The position numbers and the translations under genes were made by a program. A stretch of 64,000 nt of DNA from DASQJL01 sp036380835 (GTDB taxonomy: Bacteria > Eisenbacteria > RBG-16-71-46 > SZUA-252): contig DASVDZ010000047.1 of the NCBI GenBank assembly GCA_036380835.1, forward strand, positions 9,997 through 73,996, read 5' to 3'. The stretch's first letter is position 1; each line of letters begins with the position of its first letter. Of the stretch, positions 19,113-27,193 are shown piece by piece. The notes under the pieces are model-generated. The model was not told where the DNA came from, ran no database searches, and was given only the letters and a program-made list of their open reading frames with translations.

Positions 19113-19142
19113 TTGACACTTCTTCCGCGGCTCGCATAGACT
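19113..19142 (+). promoter_or_regulatory. Predicted sigma70 promoter for the ABC exporter operon
   Basis: TTGACA (perfect -35, 19113-19118) and TAGACT (19137-19142) are separated by 18 bases. Transcription would begin near 19149. That makes a start at ATG 19161 unlikely (very short leader, no Shine-Dalgarno) and favours TTG at 19194. Confidence 0.62.
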
Positions 19143-19193
19143 GAGGCGCTCGAGCCGCGAATGCCGCATCGCCCGGTCCACCCAGGAGCCTCG

Positions 19194-19940
19194 TTGATCC
19201 AGGTCACCGATCTGAAGAAGACGTTCCACGACCGGAAGAAGGGCGAGATCCCCGCCGTTCGCGGCATTTCCTTCGTCTGCTCCCCGGGCAAGGTCTTCGG
19301 CCTCCTCGGCCGGAACGGCGCCGGCAAGACGACGACCCTGCGCATGCTCGCGACGATCCTCGTCCCGACCAGCGGCACCGCGACGGTGGCCGGGTTCGAC
19401 ATCGTGGAGAAGCCGGCCGAGGTGCGCCGCCGGATCGGATATCTCTCCGGCGACACGAAGCTCTACGACCGGCTGACCGGCCGCGAGCTCCTCTCCTACT
19501 TCGGGTCGCTCGCGGGCATGGCGCCGCCCGCGATCGCCGGACGCATCGAGGCCTTGACCCAGCCCTTCGGCCTGGCCGAGCTGCTCGACCGGCGGGTCGG
19601 GAAGATGTCGACCGGCATGAAGCAGCGCCTCTCGATCTCGCGCGTCGTCTTCCACGAGCCCGAGGTCCTGATCTTCGACGAGCCGACCTCGGGCCTCGAC
19701 GTGATCGGCGCCCACGCGGTGCTCGGCCTGATCCAGGAGCTGAAGGGCAAGGGACGGACGGTGATCTTCTCCACGCACATCATGACCGAGGCGGAGCGGA
19801 TCTGCGACGAGATCGCGATCATCGAGGAAGGGGAGATCCTGGCGCGCGGCGATACCGAGTCGATCCGCGCGCGCGCGCCCAGCCGTTCGCTCGAGGACGT
19901 CTTCGTCTCGATCGTGGGGGAGAAGATCCGTGACCGGTAG
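19194..19940 (+). CDS. ABC transporter ATP-binding protein (NatA-like)
   Basis: A 248-residue ATPase subunit with Walker A GRNGAGKTT, Q-loop region GYLSGDTKLYDRLTG, signature MSTGMKQRLSIS, Walker B VLIFDEPTSGLD and switch His in IFSTHIM. It closely resembles NatA, the ATPase of the sodium-efflux NatAB system, and other ABC-2 exporters. TTG at 19194 has AGGAG five bases upstream; ATG at 19161 would add eleven residues without a Shine-Dalgarno. The permease gene overlaps its end by 11 bases, so the two form a coupled two-gene operon. The exported substrate cannot be read from sequence; Na+ is only a guess by similarity. Confidence 0.92.
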   Translation: MIQVTDLKKTFHDRKKGEIPAVRGISFVCSPGKVFGLLGRNGAGKTTTLRMLATILVPTSGTATVAGFDIVEKPAEVRRRIGYLSGDTKLYDRLTGRELLSYFGSLAGMAPPAIAGRIEALTQPFGLAELLDRRVGKMSTGMKQRLSISRVVFHEPEVLIFDEPTSGLDVIGAHAVLGLIQELKGKGRTVIFSTHIMTEAERICDEIAIIEEGEILARGDTESIRARAPSRSLEDVFVSIVGEKIRDR

Positions 19941-21120
19941 GACGCTCGCCGTCTATCGCAAGGAGATCCTCGACACGCTGCGCGACGGGCGCTCGATTTT
20001 CGCGATCTTCGTCTTCCCGTTCATCCTCTATCCCGCGATGCTCGGGTTCATGTCGTGGATCCAGAGCAGGAACAACCAGGAGGAGCAGTCGATCTCGGTG
20101 CGCGTCGGGATCGTGGGCGCGGCGCAGCTTCCCGGCGTCCGCGAGGCGCTGGCGGCCGCTCCCGGCGTGACCGCGGTCCCGCTTCAGGCGCCGCCCCCGA
20201 CGCTCGAGGGCGCCGGCGTCGACGCGGCGCTCGTGATCCCGAGCGGGATCCGCGACGCGATCGCCCGCGGGGACAGCGCGAAGGTGGAGCTTCTCTACAA
20301 GGAGGCGGACCACACGTCGAGCGCGGCGGCCGAGCGCGTCGATCCGGTCCTCGACGACGTCCGGCGCACGCTCACCGTGTCGTGGGCGAACTCCCTCGGC
20401 GCGAACGCCCGATCCGCGCCGACCTTCACCGTCGAACGGAAGGACATCTCCTCCAAGAACGAGATGGGGCGGTTCTTCGCGGCGCTCCTGATCCCGTATT
20501 TGCTCGTCTTCATGATCGCGGCCGGTTCCATGCATACCGCCGTCGACGCCACGACCGGCGAGAAGGAGCGGAGCACGCTCGAGACGATCCTCGCCACGGC
20601 GGCCTCGCGCGGCGACCTGGTGATCGGGAAGACGATGGCGGTGCTCACCGCCTCCCTGACCGGAGCCGTGACGGGCATCACGGGGCTCTGGATCACGTTC
20701 AACGTCGTGACCCGTTTCGTTCCGGGGATGCAGGAGAACGCCATGCAGCTCTCGATCGGGCCGGACAAGGCGCTCCTCCTCTTCCTCACGATCCTGCCGA
20801 CCGCGATCTTCTTCAGCGCCACGCTCGTCGCGATCGGATGTTTCGCGCGGAGCATGCGCGAGGGACAGACCTACGCGACGTACGTCTACATGGCGGCGAT
20901 CTTCCTGGGACTCGGCAGCTTCGGGCAGCAGACGCCGCCCCTGTCGCGCTTCTTCATCCCGATCCTGAACACGGCGCTCCTGCAGCGGGAGATCCTGACC
21001 GACAGCGTCCAGTCGCTCCACGCGGTGACGGCCCTGGGCACGAGCGGAATCGCGGCGGCCGTGATGCTCGTCATCGCGGTGCGCCTCTTCTCCAACGAGA
21101 GCGTTCTCTTCCGAACCTGA
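19930..21120 (+). CDS. ABC-2 type permease (NatB-like)
   Basis: A 396-residue permease with the ABC-2/NatB layout. There is one N-terminal membrane segment (SIFAIFVFPFILYPAMLGF), a ~150-residue extracytoplasmic domain and five or so C-terminal membrane segments, with the typical MGRFFAALLIPYLLVFMIAAG and TGEKERSTLETILATAASRGDLVIGK elements. It pairs with the overlapping ATPase gene. GTG at 19930 is the first start, inside the ATPase gene. The operon probably ends here; the M24 gene follows after 34 bases and could also be read through. Confidence 0.9.
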   Translation: MTGRTLAVYRKEILDTLRDGRSIFAIFVFPFILYPAMLGFMSWIQSRNNQEEQSISVRVGIVGAAQLPGVREALAAAPGVTAVPLQAPPPTLEGAGVDAALVIPSGIRDAIARGDSAKVELLYKEADHTSSAAAERVDPVLDDVRRTLTVSWANSLGANARSAPTFTVERKDISSKNEMGRFFAALLIPYLLVFMIAAGSMHTAVDATTGEKERSTLETILATAASRGDLVIGKTMAVLTASLTGAVTGITGLWITFNVVTRFVPGMQENAMQLSIGPDKALLLFLTILPTAIFFSATLVAIGCFARSMREGQTYATYVYMAAIFLGLGSFGQQTPPLSRFFIPILNTALLQREILTDSVQSLHAVTALGTSGIAAAVMLVIAVRLFSNESVLFRT

Positions 21121-21154
21121 GGCGTGGCGAAGGCGCCCGCCGGCGAGGGACCCC

Positions 21155-22384
21155 ATGATCCGAGACATCGACGCGTTGCTTCGGGACCGCGGCCTCGCCG
21201 CGGCGGTCGTCCTGAAGGGCGAGCTTCCCAATCCCACGTTCCGTTACGTCGTCGGCGAGCCCGGCGCCCACCTGACGACCGGGGTCGTCGTGTGGCGCGC
21301 CGGACGGACTCCCTTCCTGGTGCACGGCGGCATGGAACGCGACGCCGCGGCCAAGACCGGCTTCGAGCGCGCCGACTACGGCGAGTTCGAGTACCGGAGC
21401 ATCCTGGAGCGCGAGGGATCGCCCGACGGCGCGATGGCGCGGCTGCTCGAGCGCGTGCTCGACCGGCTCGACGTGCGCGGGAAGGTCCTCGTGAGCGGCG
21501 TGCTCGACGTGGGGCGCGCGTACCACATGGTGAACCTGCTGCGCGAATACCGCCCCGGCATCGAGATCGCGCGGGACGAGGATCCGGGCCTCTTCCTCCA
21601 GGCGCGGCTCACGAAGGGCGCCGAGGAGATCGCCGCCGTGCGCGCCGTGGGCGACGTCTGCGCCCGCGCCTACGCGCGGATCCGGGAGGTCATCGCGGCC
21701 GGGCGCCTCGAGGGGACGCGACTTCGCGATGCCTCGGGCCCGGTCACGATCGGACGGCTCAGGCGGGAGGTGCGCCGCGTCTTCTTCGAGGCGGGACTCG
21801 AGGAGCCGCACGGCAACATCGTCGCCATGGGGCGCGACGCCGGCGTGCCGCACAACGTCGGGAACGACGACGACGTTCTCGAGGAGGGGATGCCGATCGT
21901 GATCGACCTCTTCCCGGCGCAGGCGGGCGGCGGCTACTACTTCGACGTGACCCGGACGATCTGCGTCGGTCGCGCGCCGGCCGCGCTCCGCGAGCTCCAC
22001 GGCACCGTGCGCGAGGCCGTCGACCGGTCGATCGAGGCGATCCGGCTGGGGGCCTCGGGCCGGACGTACCAGGAGCTGGTCTGCGACTTCTTCGAATCGC
22101 GCGGGCATCGCACCGTCCGCCAGGACGAGCGCCTCGAGGAGGGATACGTGCACGGCCTGGGCCACGGCATCGGGCTCGAAGTGCACGAGCGGCCGAACCT
22201 GGGGGGCTCGGCGACGAACCGGGACCGGATCGAGCCGGGCGCCCTCTTCACGATCGAGCCGGGCCTCTACTACCCCTCCCGTGGCCTCGGCGTCCGGATC
22301 GAGGACGTCGTCACCGTTCACCCAGACGGCACCGTCGAGAACCTGACCCACGTTCCGTACGAGCTCGAAGTCTCGCCCGCGTAG
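21155..22384 (+). CDS. M24 metallopeptidase (Xaa-Pro aminopeptidase-like)
   Basis: A 409-residue pita-bread-fold peptidase. The N-terminal creatinase-like domain (about 1-170) is followed by the catalytic domain with the dimetal ligands: Asp in VIDLFPAQ, Asp in YYFDVTRT, His in HGLGHGIGLEVHE, Glu in FTIEPGLYY and Glu in VRIEDVV. Family members remove N-terminal residues before proline or cleave Xaa-Pro dipeptides in the cytosol. It is the first of two M24 genes flanking hflX on the same strand, and they share only the fold, so their specificities probably differ. ATG at 21155 follows a GGCGAGGGA stretch. Confidence 0.9.
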   Translation: MIRDIDALLRDRGLAAAVVLKGELPNPTFRYVVGEPGAHLTTGVVVWRAGRTPFLVHGGMERDAAAKTGFERADYGEFEYRSILEREGSPDGAMARLLERVLDRLDVRGKVLVSGVLDVGRAYHMVNLLREYRPGIEIARDEDPGLFLQARLTKGAEEIAAVRAVGDVCARAYARIREVIAAGRLEGTRLRDASGPVTIGRLRREVRRVFFEAGLEEPHGNIVAMGRDAGVPHNVGNDDDVLEEGMPIVIDLFPAQAGGGYYFDVTRTICVGRAPAALRELHGTVREAVDRSIEAIRLGASGRTYQELVCDFFESRGHRTVRQDERLEEGYVHGLGHGIGLEVHERPNLGGSATNRDRIEPGALFTIEPGLYYPSRGLGVRIEDVVTVHPDGTVENLTHVPYELEVSPA

Positions 22385-22469
22385 CGCGGGCCCCACGCCG
22401 CACGCCATCCCGACCCGCCTTCCCGAGCGGGCGCGGGACGGACTGCCCCACGCGCGGGGAGAACGAGCG

Positions 22470-23552
22470 GTGCTCGCCTCCCGGCCGCGCCGGGGCGCGC
22501 GCCGCGGCGAGGAGCTGACCGAGCTCCGCCTCCTCGCCGAGACGGCCGGCGCGAGCGTCGTGGGCGAGGTGCTCCAGCGGAGCCCCGTTCGCGCCTCCAC
22601 CTACCTCAGCAAGGGGAAGATGGACGAGACGCGCGAGACGGCGCTCGAGCAGGGGGCCACCCTCCTCCTCGTCGACGAGGACCTGAGCCCCGGGCAGACC
22701 CGGAACCTCGAGGAGGAGCTCAAGCTCAAGGTCGTGGACCGGAGCGGCCTCATCCTCGACATCTTCGCGCGGCGCGCGCGGACCCGCGAGGCCCGGCTCC
22801 AGGTCGAGCTGGCCCAGCTCGAATACCTGCTGCCGCGCCTCACGCGCATGTGGAGCCACCTCTCGCGCCTGGGCGGTGGGATCGGGACGCGCGGACCGGG
22901 CGAGACGCAGCTCGAGGTCGACCGGCGCCGCGTCCGCGAACGGATCGCCAAGCTGAAGCGCGAGCTCCAGGGCGTGGTGCGCGAGCGTCGCGTGCAGCGC
23001 CAGGGGCGCCGCGACTGTCACAAGGTCTCGCTGGTCGGCTACACGAACGCGGGGAAATCGACCCTGTTCAACGCGCTGACCCGCGCCTCGGTGTACGTCG
23101 AGGACCGGCTCTTCGCGACGCTCGATCCGACGACCCGGGTCTTCGCGGCGGAGGGACGGACGCGCGCGCTCGTGACCGACACGGTCGGATTCATCCGAAA
23201 GCTCCCGCCGCACCTCGTCGCTTCGTTCCGCGCCACGCTCGAGGAGGTGGCGGAGGCGGATCTCCTGCTGCACGTGGTGGACGCCACCGAGCCCGATCCC
23301 GACGCGCACATCGGCGCCGTCGAGGCGGTGCTCGAGTCGATCGGGGCCCACGAGCGGCCGCGGCTCCTCGTCTTCAACAAGGTGGACGCCCTGCCGGACG
23401 AGGAGGCGCTCCTCGGGCTGCGCGCGCGCTACCCGGGCGCCGTCTTCGTGTCGGCGGCGAAGCGGGAGGGGATCGGGGGGCTCCGTGAGGAGACCCTGCG
23501 GCGTCTCCGCGCCGGCGGGGGGACCGGCGGCGGCCGGGGCGCCGCGCCGTGA
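22470..23552 (+). CDS. hflX: GTPase HflX
   Basis: A 360-residue HflX, a GTPase that binds the 50S subunit and splits stalled ribosomes. It has the HflX N-terminal domain (YLSKGKMDETRE, VDRSGLILDIFARRARTREA), the glycine-rich linker GGGIGTRGPGETQLE and a G domain with GYTNAGKST, DTVGFI and NKVD. GTG at 22470 has GGGGAG about seven bases upstream. The in-frame upstream codons read GERA, as in longer HflX proteins, but contain no ATG, GTG or TTG. The end overlaps the next M24 gene by 4 bases. Neighbours suggest a translation-quality operon. Confidence 0.95.
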   Translation: MLASRPRRGARRGEELTELRLLAETAGASVVGEVLQRSPVRASTYLSKGKMDETRETALEQGATLLLVDEDLSPGQTRNLEEELKLKVVDRSGLILDIFARRARTREARLQVELAQLEYLLPRLTRMWSHLSRLGGGIGTRGPGETQLEVDRRRVRERIAKLKRELQGVVRERRVQRQGRRDCHKVSLVGYTNAGKSTLFNALTRASVYVEDRLFATLDPTTRVFAAEGRTRALVTDTVGFIRKLPPHLVASFRATLEEVAEADLLLHVVDATEPDPDAHIGAVEAVLESIGAHERPRLLVFNKVDALPDEEALLGLRARYPGAVFVSAAKREGIGGLREETLRRLRAGGGTGGGRGAAP

Positions 23553-24838
23553 CCGCCCTCGAGCCGGTCCGCGTTCCCCGCCCGGGGCCGCCCGTGCCCT
23601 CGGATCGAATCGCGCGCATCCAGGAGGCGCTCCGCGAGGACGGGCTCGCCGGATGGCTCCTCTTCGATTTCCACGGAAGCAATCCGATCGCGCGCTCGGT
23701 GCTCGGAATGGCCGCCGCGCCGAACGCGGCGAAGACGACGCGGCGCTGGTTCTACCTCGTTCCCGCGCGCGGCGAGCCCTGGAAGATCGTGCAGCGGATC
23801 GAGCCGCGCGTCCTCGACCACCTGCCCGGGAGCCCGAGGACGTACACGACGTGGCAGGATCTCGACGCCGCCCTGGCGGCCCTGGTCCACGACGTGGTGG
23901 CGACGCACGGCACGACCGGGGGATGGGCTCCGGCGCTCGCCATGGAGTACTCCCCCTCGGCGCGCCTCCCGTACGTCTCCAAGGTGGACGCGGGCACGGT
24001 GGAGCTGGTCCGCGCCGCGGGCGCCCAGGTCGTCTCCTCGGCCGACCTCGCGCAGCGCTTCGACGGCGTGCTCGCCCCGGACGCGCGCCGGGACCACGTG
24101 GCGACGGGGCGCGTGCTCCACGGCATCCTGGCGGCCGCCTTCGCTCGGACGCGGGATCTCGTGCTCGCCGCCAAGCGGAGCCGCGCGCCCGAGCCGACCG
24201 AGGTCTCGCTCCAGCGGTTCCTCCTCGAAGCGTTCGACGCGGAGGGGCTCGTCTCCTCCGACCCCCCGGCCGTGGCGGTGAACGAGCATTCCGGCGATCC
24301 GCACTTCAGCACCGATCCGGGCGACGATCGCCCCATTCGCGAGGGGGACCTTCTCCTGGTCGACGCATGGGCCAAGCGGAACGCCAAGGGCGCGATCTAC
24401 GCCGACTACACCCAGGTGGCCCACGTGGGCGCGTCGGTCCCGGACCGGCGCCGCGAGGTCTTCGAAGCGGCGCGCGACGCGCGGGACGCCGCCGTGCGGC
24501 TCGTGCGGGGCGCGTTCGAAGCCCGCCGGCCGGTGCGCGGATGCGACGTCGACGACGCGGCCCGCGCCGTGATCCAAGGGCGCGGCTACGGCGAGCGGTT
24601 CGTGCATCGCCTCGGGCACTCGATCGGCGAGGAGGTGCACGCGAACGGCGTCCACCTCGACAACCTGGAGACGTGCGACGAGCGGAGGCTCCTGGACGGC
24701 ACGCTCGTCTCCGTGGAACCGGGCGTCTACCTCGAGGAATTCGGGGTGCGCACCGAGGTGAATCTCCTGATCGACGGTGGGGAGGTCGTGGTCACCACCG
24801 AGCCGATCCAGCGGGAGCTGCCCGCGCTCCTCGCGTGA
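23549..24838 (+). CDS. Second M24 metallopeptidase (Xaa-Pro dipeptidase-like)
   Basis: A 429-residue M24 protein with a divergent N-terminal creatinase-type domain (begins IARIQEALREDGLAGWLLFDF). The catalytic domain has Asp in LLVDAWAK, Asp in IYADYTQVAHVG, His in HRLGHSIGEEVHANG, Glu in VSVEPGVYLEEFG and Glu in VRTEVNLLI. All five metal-ligand positions look present. The WAKRNAKGAIYADYTQ segment is characteristic of prolidase-like M24 enzymes of this subgroup. GTG overlaps the hflX stop by 4 bases, so synthesis is coupled to HflX. Probably a cytosolic peptidase recycling peptides. Confidence 0.88.
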   Translation: MTALEPVRVPRPGPPVPSDRIARIQEALREDGLAGWLLFDFHGSNPIARSVLGMAAAPNAAKTTRRWFYLVPARGEPWKIVQRIEPRVLDHLPGSPRTYTTWQDLDAALAALVHDVVATHGTTGGWAPALAMEYSPSARLPYVSKVDAGTVELVRAAGAQVVSSADLAQRFDGVLAPDARRDHVATGRVLHGILAAAFARTRDLVLAAKRSRAPEPTEVSLQRFLLEAFDAEGLVSSDPPAVAVNEHSGDPHFSTDPGDDRPIREGDLLLVDAWAKRNAKGAIYADYTQVAHVGASVPDRRREVFEAARDARDAAVRLVRGAFEARRPVRGCDVDDAARAVIQGRGYGERFVHRLGHSIGEEVHANGVHLDNLETCDERRLLDGTLVSVEPGVYLEEFGVRTEVNLLIDGGEVVVTTEPIQRELPALLA

Positions 24839-24860
24839 GATCCGTGGCGAGCCCGGCGCC

Positions 24861-25274
24861 GTGATCCCGCCCCTTCGAGAGCTGGTCTTCCGCACGTCGC
24901 GCGCCGGCGGGCCCGGCGGACAGAACGTGAACAAGGTGGAGACCCGGGTCGAGGCGATCTGGAACGCCGAGCGCTCCCCGTCGTTGACCGAGGAGCAGCG
25001 GGCCCGTCTTCGCGCGGCGCTGGGACGGCGACTTCACGCCGACGGGACGATTCGCGTCGTGAGCCAGAAGGAGCGGACGCAGCACGCGAACCGCGACGCC
25101 GCGATAGGGCGGCTGCGCCAGCTCGTGCGCGCCGCGCTCCTGCCACGGAAGCGCCGGACGGCGACCCGCCCGACGGCCGGGTCGAAGGAGGAACGGCTCT
25201 CCGAGAAGAAGCGTCGAAGCGCCGCGAAGCGCGGGCGGACGCGCCCCCGGGGGTGGGCCGCGGGCGAGGACTGA
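24861..25274 (+). CDS. arfB: ArfB-like peptidyl-tRNA hydrolase (release-factor GGQ domain)
   Basis: A 137-residue protein made of a class I release-factor catalytic domain with GGPGGQNVNKVETRVE. The GGQ motif catalyses peptidyl-tRNA hydrolysis in the ribosome. There is no codon-recognition domain. The C-terminal ~35 residues are strongly basic (KEERLSEKKRRSAAKRGR), matching the mRNA-channel tail with which ArfB/YaeJ senses empty ribosomes. GTG at 24861 puts the family N-terminus (PPLRELVFRTSRAGG) right at the start. It lies 22 bases after the second M24 gene in the hflX operon. Both HflX and ArfB act on stalled ribosomes, which supports a shared role. Confidence 0.88.
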   Translation: MIPPLRELVFRTSRAGGPGGQNVNKVETRVEAIWNAERSPSLTEEQRARLRAALGRRLHADGTIRVVSQKERTQHANRDAAIGRLRQLVRAALLPRKRRTATRPTAGSKEERLSEKKRRSAAKRGRTRPRGWAAGED

Positions 25275-25288
25275 TGGCTCCACAAAAC

Positions 25289-25311
25289 ATTGCAAGGCAA
25301 TATGTTATACT
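25289..25311 (+). promoter_or_regulatory. AT-rich promoter region with inverted repeat
   Basis: The short inverted repeat ATTGC-AAG-GCAAT (25289-25301) directly precedes a good -10 hexamer TATACT (25306-25311). No consensus -35 is seen 17 bases upstream. The patch is strikingly AT-rich for this genome. It probably drives the binding-protein/kinase genes, leaving a leader of about 170 bases in which I see nothing else. Confidence 0.45.
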
Positions 25312-25486
25312 GATCCACCGTCGCCCGTTTCGCCCACCGCGGGCCGCTTCCTCCCCTCAAGTTGTGCCCCCTCGTCTCCGATAACTAACGAGGCGGTCGT
25401 ACCGGCGCCCGGCCACCGGACCCGGCGATCGACGCCGTCGGCGCGGGCCGACCGGATCCGTCGTTCCCATCGGAGAGCCGGTACCC

Positions 25487-27193
25487 ATGACTCCAATCCA
25501 CCGTCGTGCGGGCAAGAAGACGCTCGTCCTCGCCGCCCTGGCCGTGGTCGGCCTCGCCGTGGCGATCCCCGTGGCGCTCAAGCGGCTCCCGATTCCGACG
25601 CCCCCCGAGCCCCCGAAGGAGAGCGCCCGGACCAGCCCCGCCGGCGGGTCGGGCTCCCCCTCGATCTTCCGCTTCTACCAGGAAAACCCGGAGACCATGG
25701 ACCCGCCGCTCGCGTCGGACTCCTACTCTTCCGCGGTGGTGGCCCAGATCTACAGCCCGCTCGTCGGCTTGACGTCCGACCTCGAGCCCACGCCGCAGGT
25801 GGCCGAGAGCTGGACCATCTCCCGCGACGGCCTTCGCTACGTGTTCCATGTCCGCCCGGGAGTTCGCTTCCATACGGGTCGCGAGGTGACGGCCGAGGAT
25901 TTCGTCTACTCGCTGACGCGCGTCTTCAGCGAACCCTATCGTTCCCAGGGACTGGCCGCCGGCTACCTCGACGCCATCGTGGGCGCCCACGAATTCATGA
26001 GCGGCAAGTCGGACCGCGTCGCCGGCATCCGCGCGTTGTCGCGCTACATGCTCGAAGTGCGTCTCGTGCGGCCGTACCCCGCGCTCCTCTCGGCGCTCGC
26101 CCTCGACCAAACCTCCGCCGTCCCGCGCGAGCTGATCGAGACGAAGGGCCCGCAGGCGCTCGAGTCGACGCCCGTCGGCACCGGTCCCTTCCGCTTCGTC
26201 CGGCGCGAGGGCCGGCAGGCGGTCGTGCTCGCGGCGAATCCCGACTACTTCATGGGGCGGCCCGGCGTCGACACGCTGATCTTCTACTCGCCGAGCGGTG
26301 AGGTGACCACGCTCGGCGCCGAGGCGCTCCTCGAGGGCCGCGCGACGCTGAGCCAGCTCCCGAGCGGGCGGATCGAGGAATTCCGCGCCCGTCCCGGCAT
26401 CGCGGTGCTCCGGTGGAACGACCTGAGCCTCGCCTTCGTCGGCATGAACACCTCGAAGCCGCCGCTCGACGACCCGCGCGTCCGCCGCGCGATCGCGCTC
26501 GCGATGGACCGCCAGGGAATGCTGAACGCGAGGCCCGAGGGGAAATCGCTCGCGACCGGGATCCTCCCGCCGGGTCTCCCGGGCTACGCGCCGGCGCAGA
26601 AGGTCTACGTCCGGGACGTCGACGCGGCGCGGACCCTCCTCCGCGAGGCCGGATACGCCCCGGATCACCCCCTGCCGCCCCTGACCCTCTGGAAGTCGAT
26701 CGGGAGCCAGGACACGAAGGCGGTCGATTCGGCGATGGTGGCCTCCCTCGCGGAAGCCGGCATCCGCGTCCAGGTCCGGGCCGTGACATGGAGCGTGCTC
26801 GACAGCCTGATCACCCGCCGCAAGGCCGAGCTCTTCAGCCTCGCGTGGGTCGCCGACATCCCGGATCCGGACACGTTCCTTCGCGCGCTCTTCTATTCGA
26901 CCAGCTCCACCAACTATTTCGGATTCCGGGACGCGGCCGTGGATTCGCTCCTCAACGCGGCCCGCGCGGCCGTCGATCCGACGATCCGGATGGGCGCGTA
27001 CCGCCGGGCCGAGGAGTCGATCCTCCGGTCGGCGCCCTTCGTTCCCCTCTACAACACCGCGAGCTTCATCGGCATCCGGGACGATGTCGAGGGGCTCGAG
27101 ATGAACCCCCTCGGCATCTCCACGCTCGCGATGGAGAAGCTCCGGTTCGCCCCGTCGGGCGAAGGCTCCGATGGACGACACGTCACTCGCTGA
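25487..27193 (+). CDS. Family 5 extracellular solute-binding protein, membrane-anchored
   Basis: A 568-residue protein of the peptide/nickel-binding (DppA/OppA, SBP_bac_5) family. Residues ~10-32 form an N-terminal hydrophobic segment followed by a Pro/Ser/Gly linker and no lipobox, so it may stay anchored in the membrane. Family landmarks are NPETMDPPLASDSYSSAVV, the PQVAESWTISRDGLRYVFHV strand pair and EDFVYSLTRVFSEP. It would bind oligopeptides or similar ligands in the periplasm. No permease or ATPase gene accompanies it. Instead its last 23 bases overlap the start of a sensor-kinase gene, suggesting it serves sensing or shares regulation. Confidence 0.88.
   Translation: MTPIHRRAGKKTLVLAALAVVGLAVAIPVALKRLPIPTPPEPPKESARTSPAGGSGSPSIFRFYQENPETMDPPLASDSYSSAVVAQIYSPLVGLTSDLEPTPQVAESWTISRDGLRYVFHVRPGVRFHTGREVTAEDFVYSLTRVFSEPYRSQGLAAGYLDAIVGAHEFMSGKSDRVAGIRALSRYMLEVRLVRPYPALLSALALDQTSAVPRELIETKGPQALESTPVGTGPFRFVRREGRQAVVLAANPDYFMGRPGVDTLIFYSPSGEVTTLGAEALLEGRATLSQLPSGRIEEFRARPGIAVLRWNDLSLAFVGMNTSKPPLDDPRVRRAIALAMDRQGMLNARPEGKSLATGILPPGLPGYAPAQKVYVRDVDAARTLLREAGYAPDHPLPPLTLWKSIGSQDTKAVDSAMVASLAEAGIRVQVRAVTWSVLDSLITRRKAELFSLAWVADIPDPDTFLRALFYSTSSTNYFGFRDAAVDSLLNAARAAVDPTIRMGAYRRAEESILRSAPFVPLYNTASFIGIRDDVEGLEMNPLGISTLAMEKLRFAPSGEGSDGRHVTR

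Noticed and set aside
19161..19193. An upstream ATG for the NatA-like ATPase
   Set aside because: It lies about twelve bases after the predicted transcript start and has no ribosome site; TTG 19194 has AGGAG at proper spacing.
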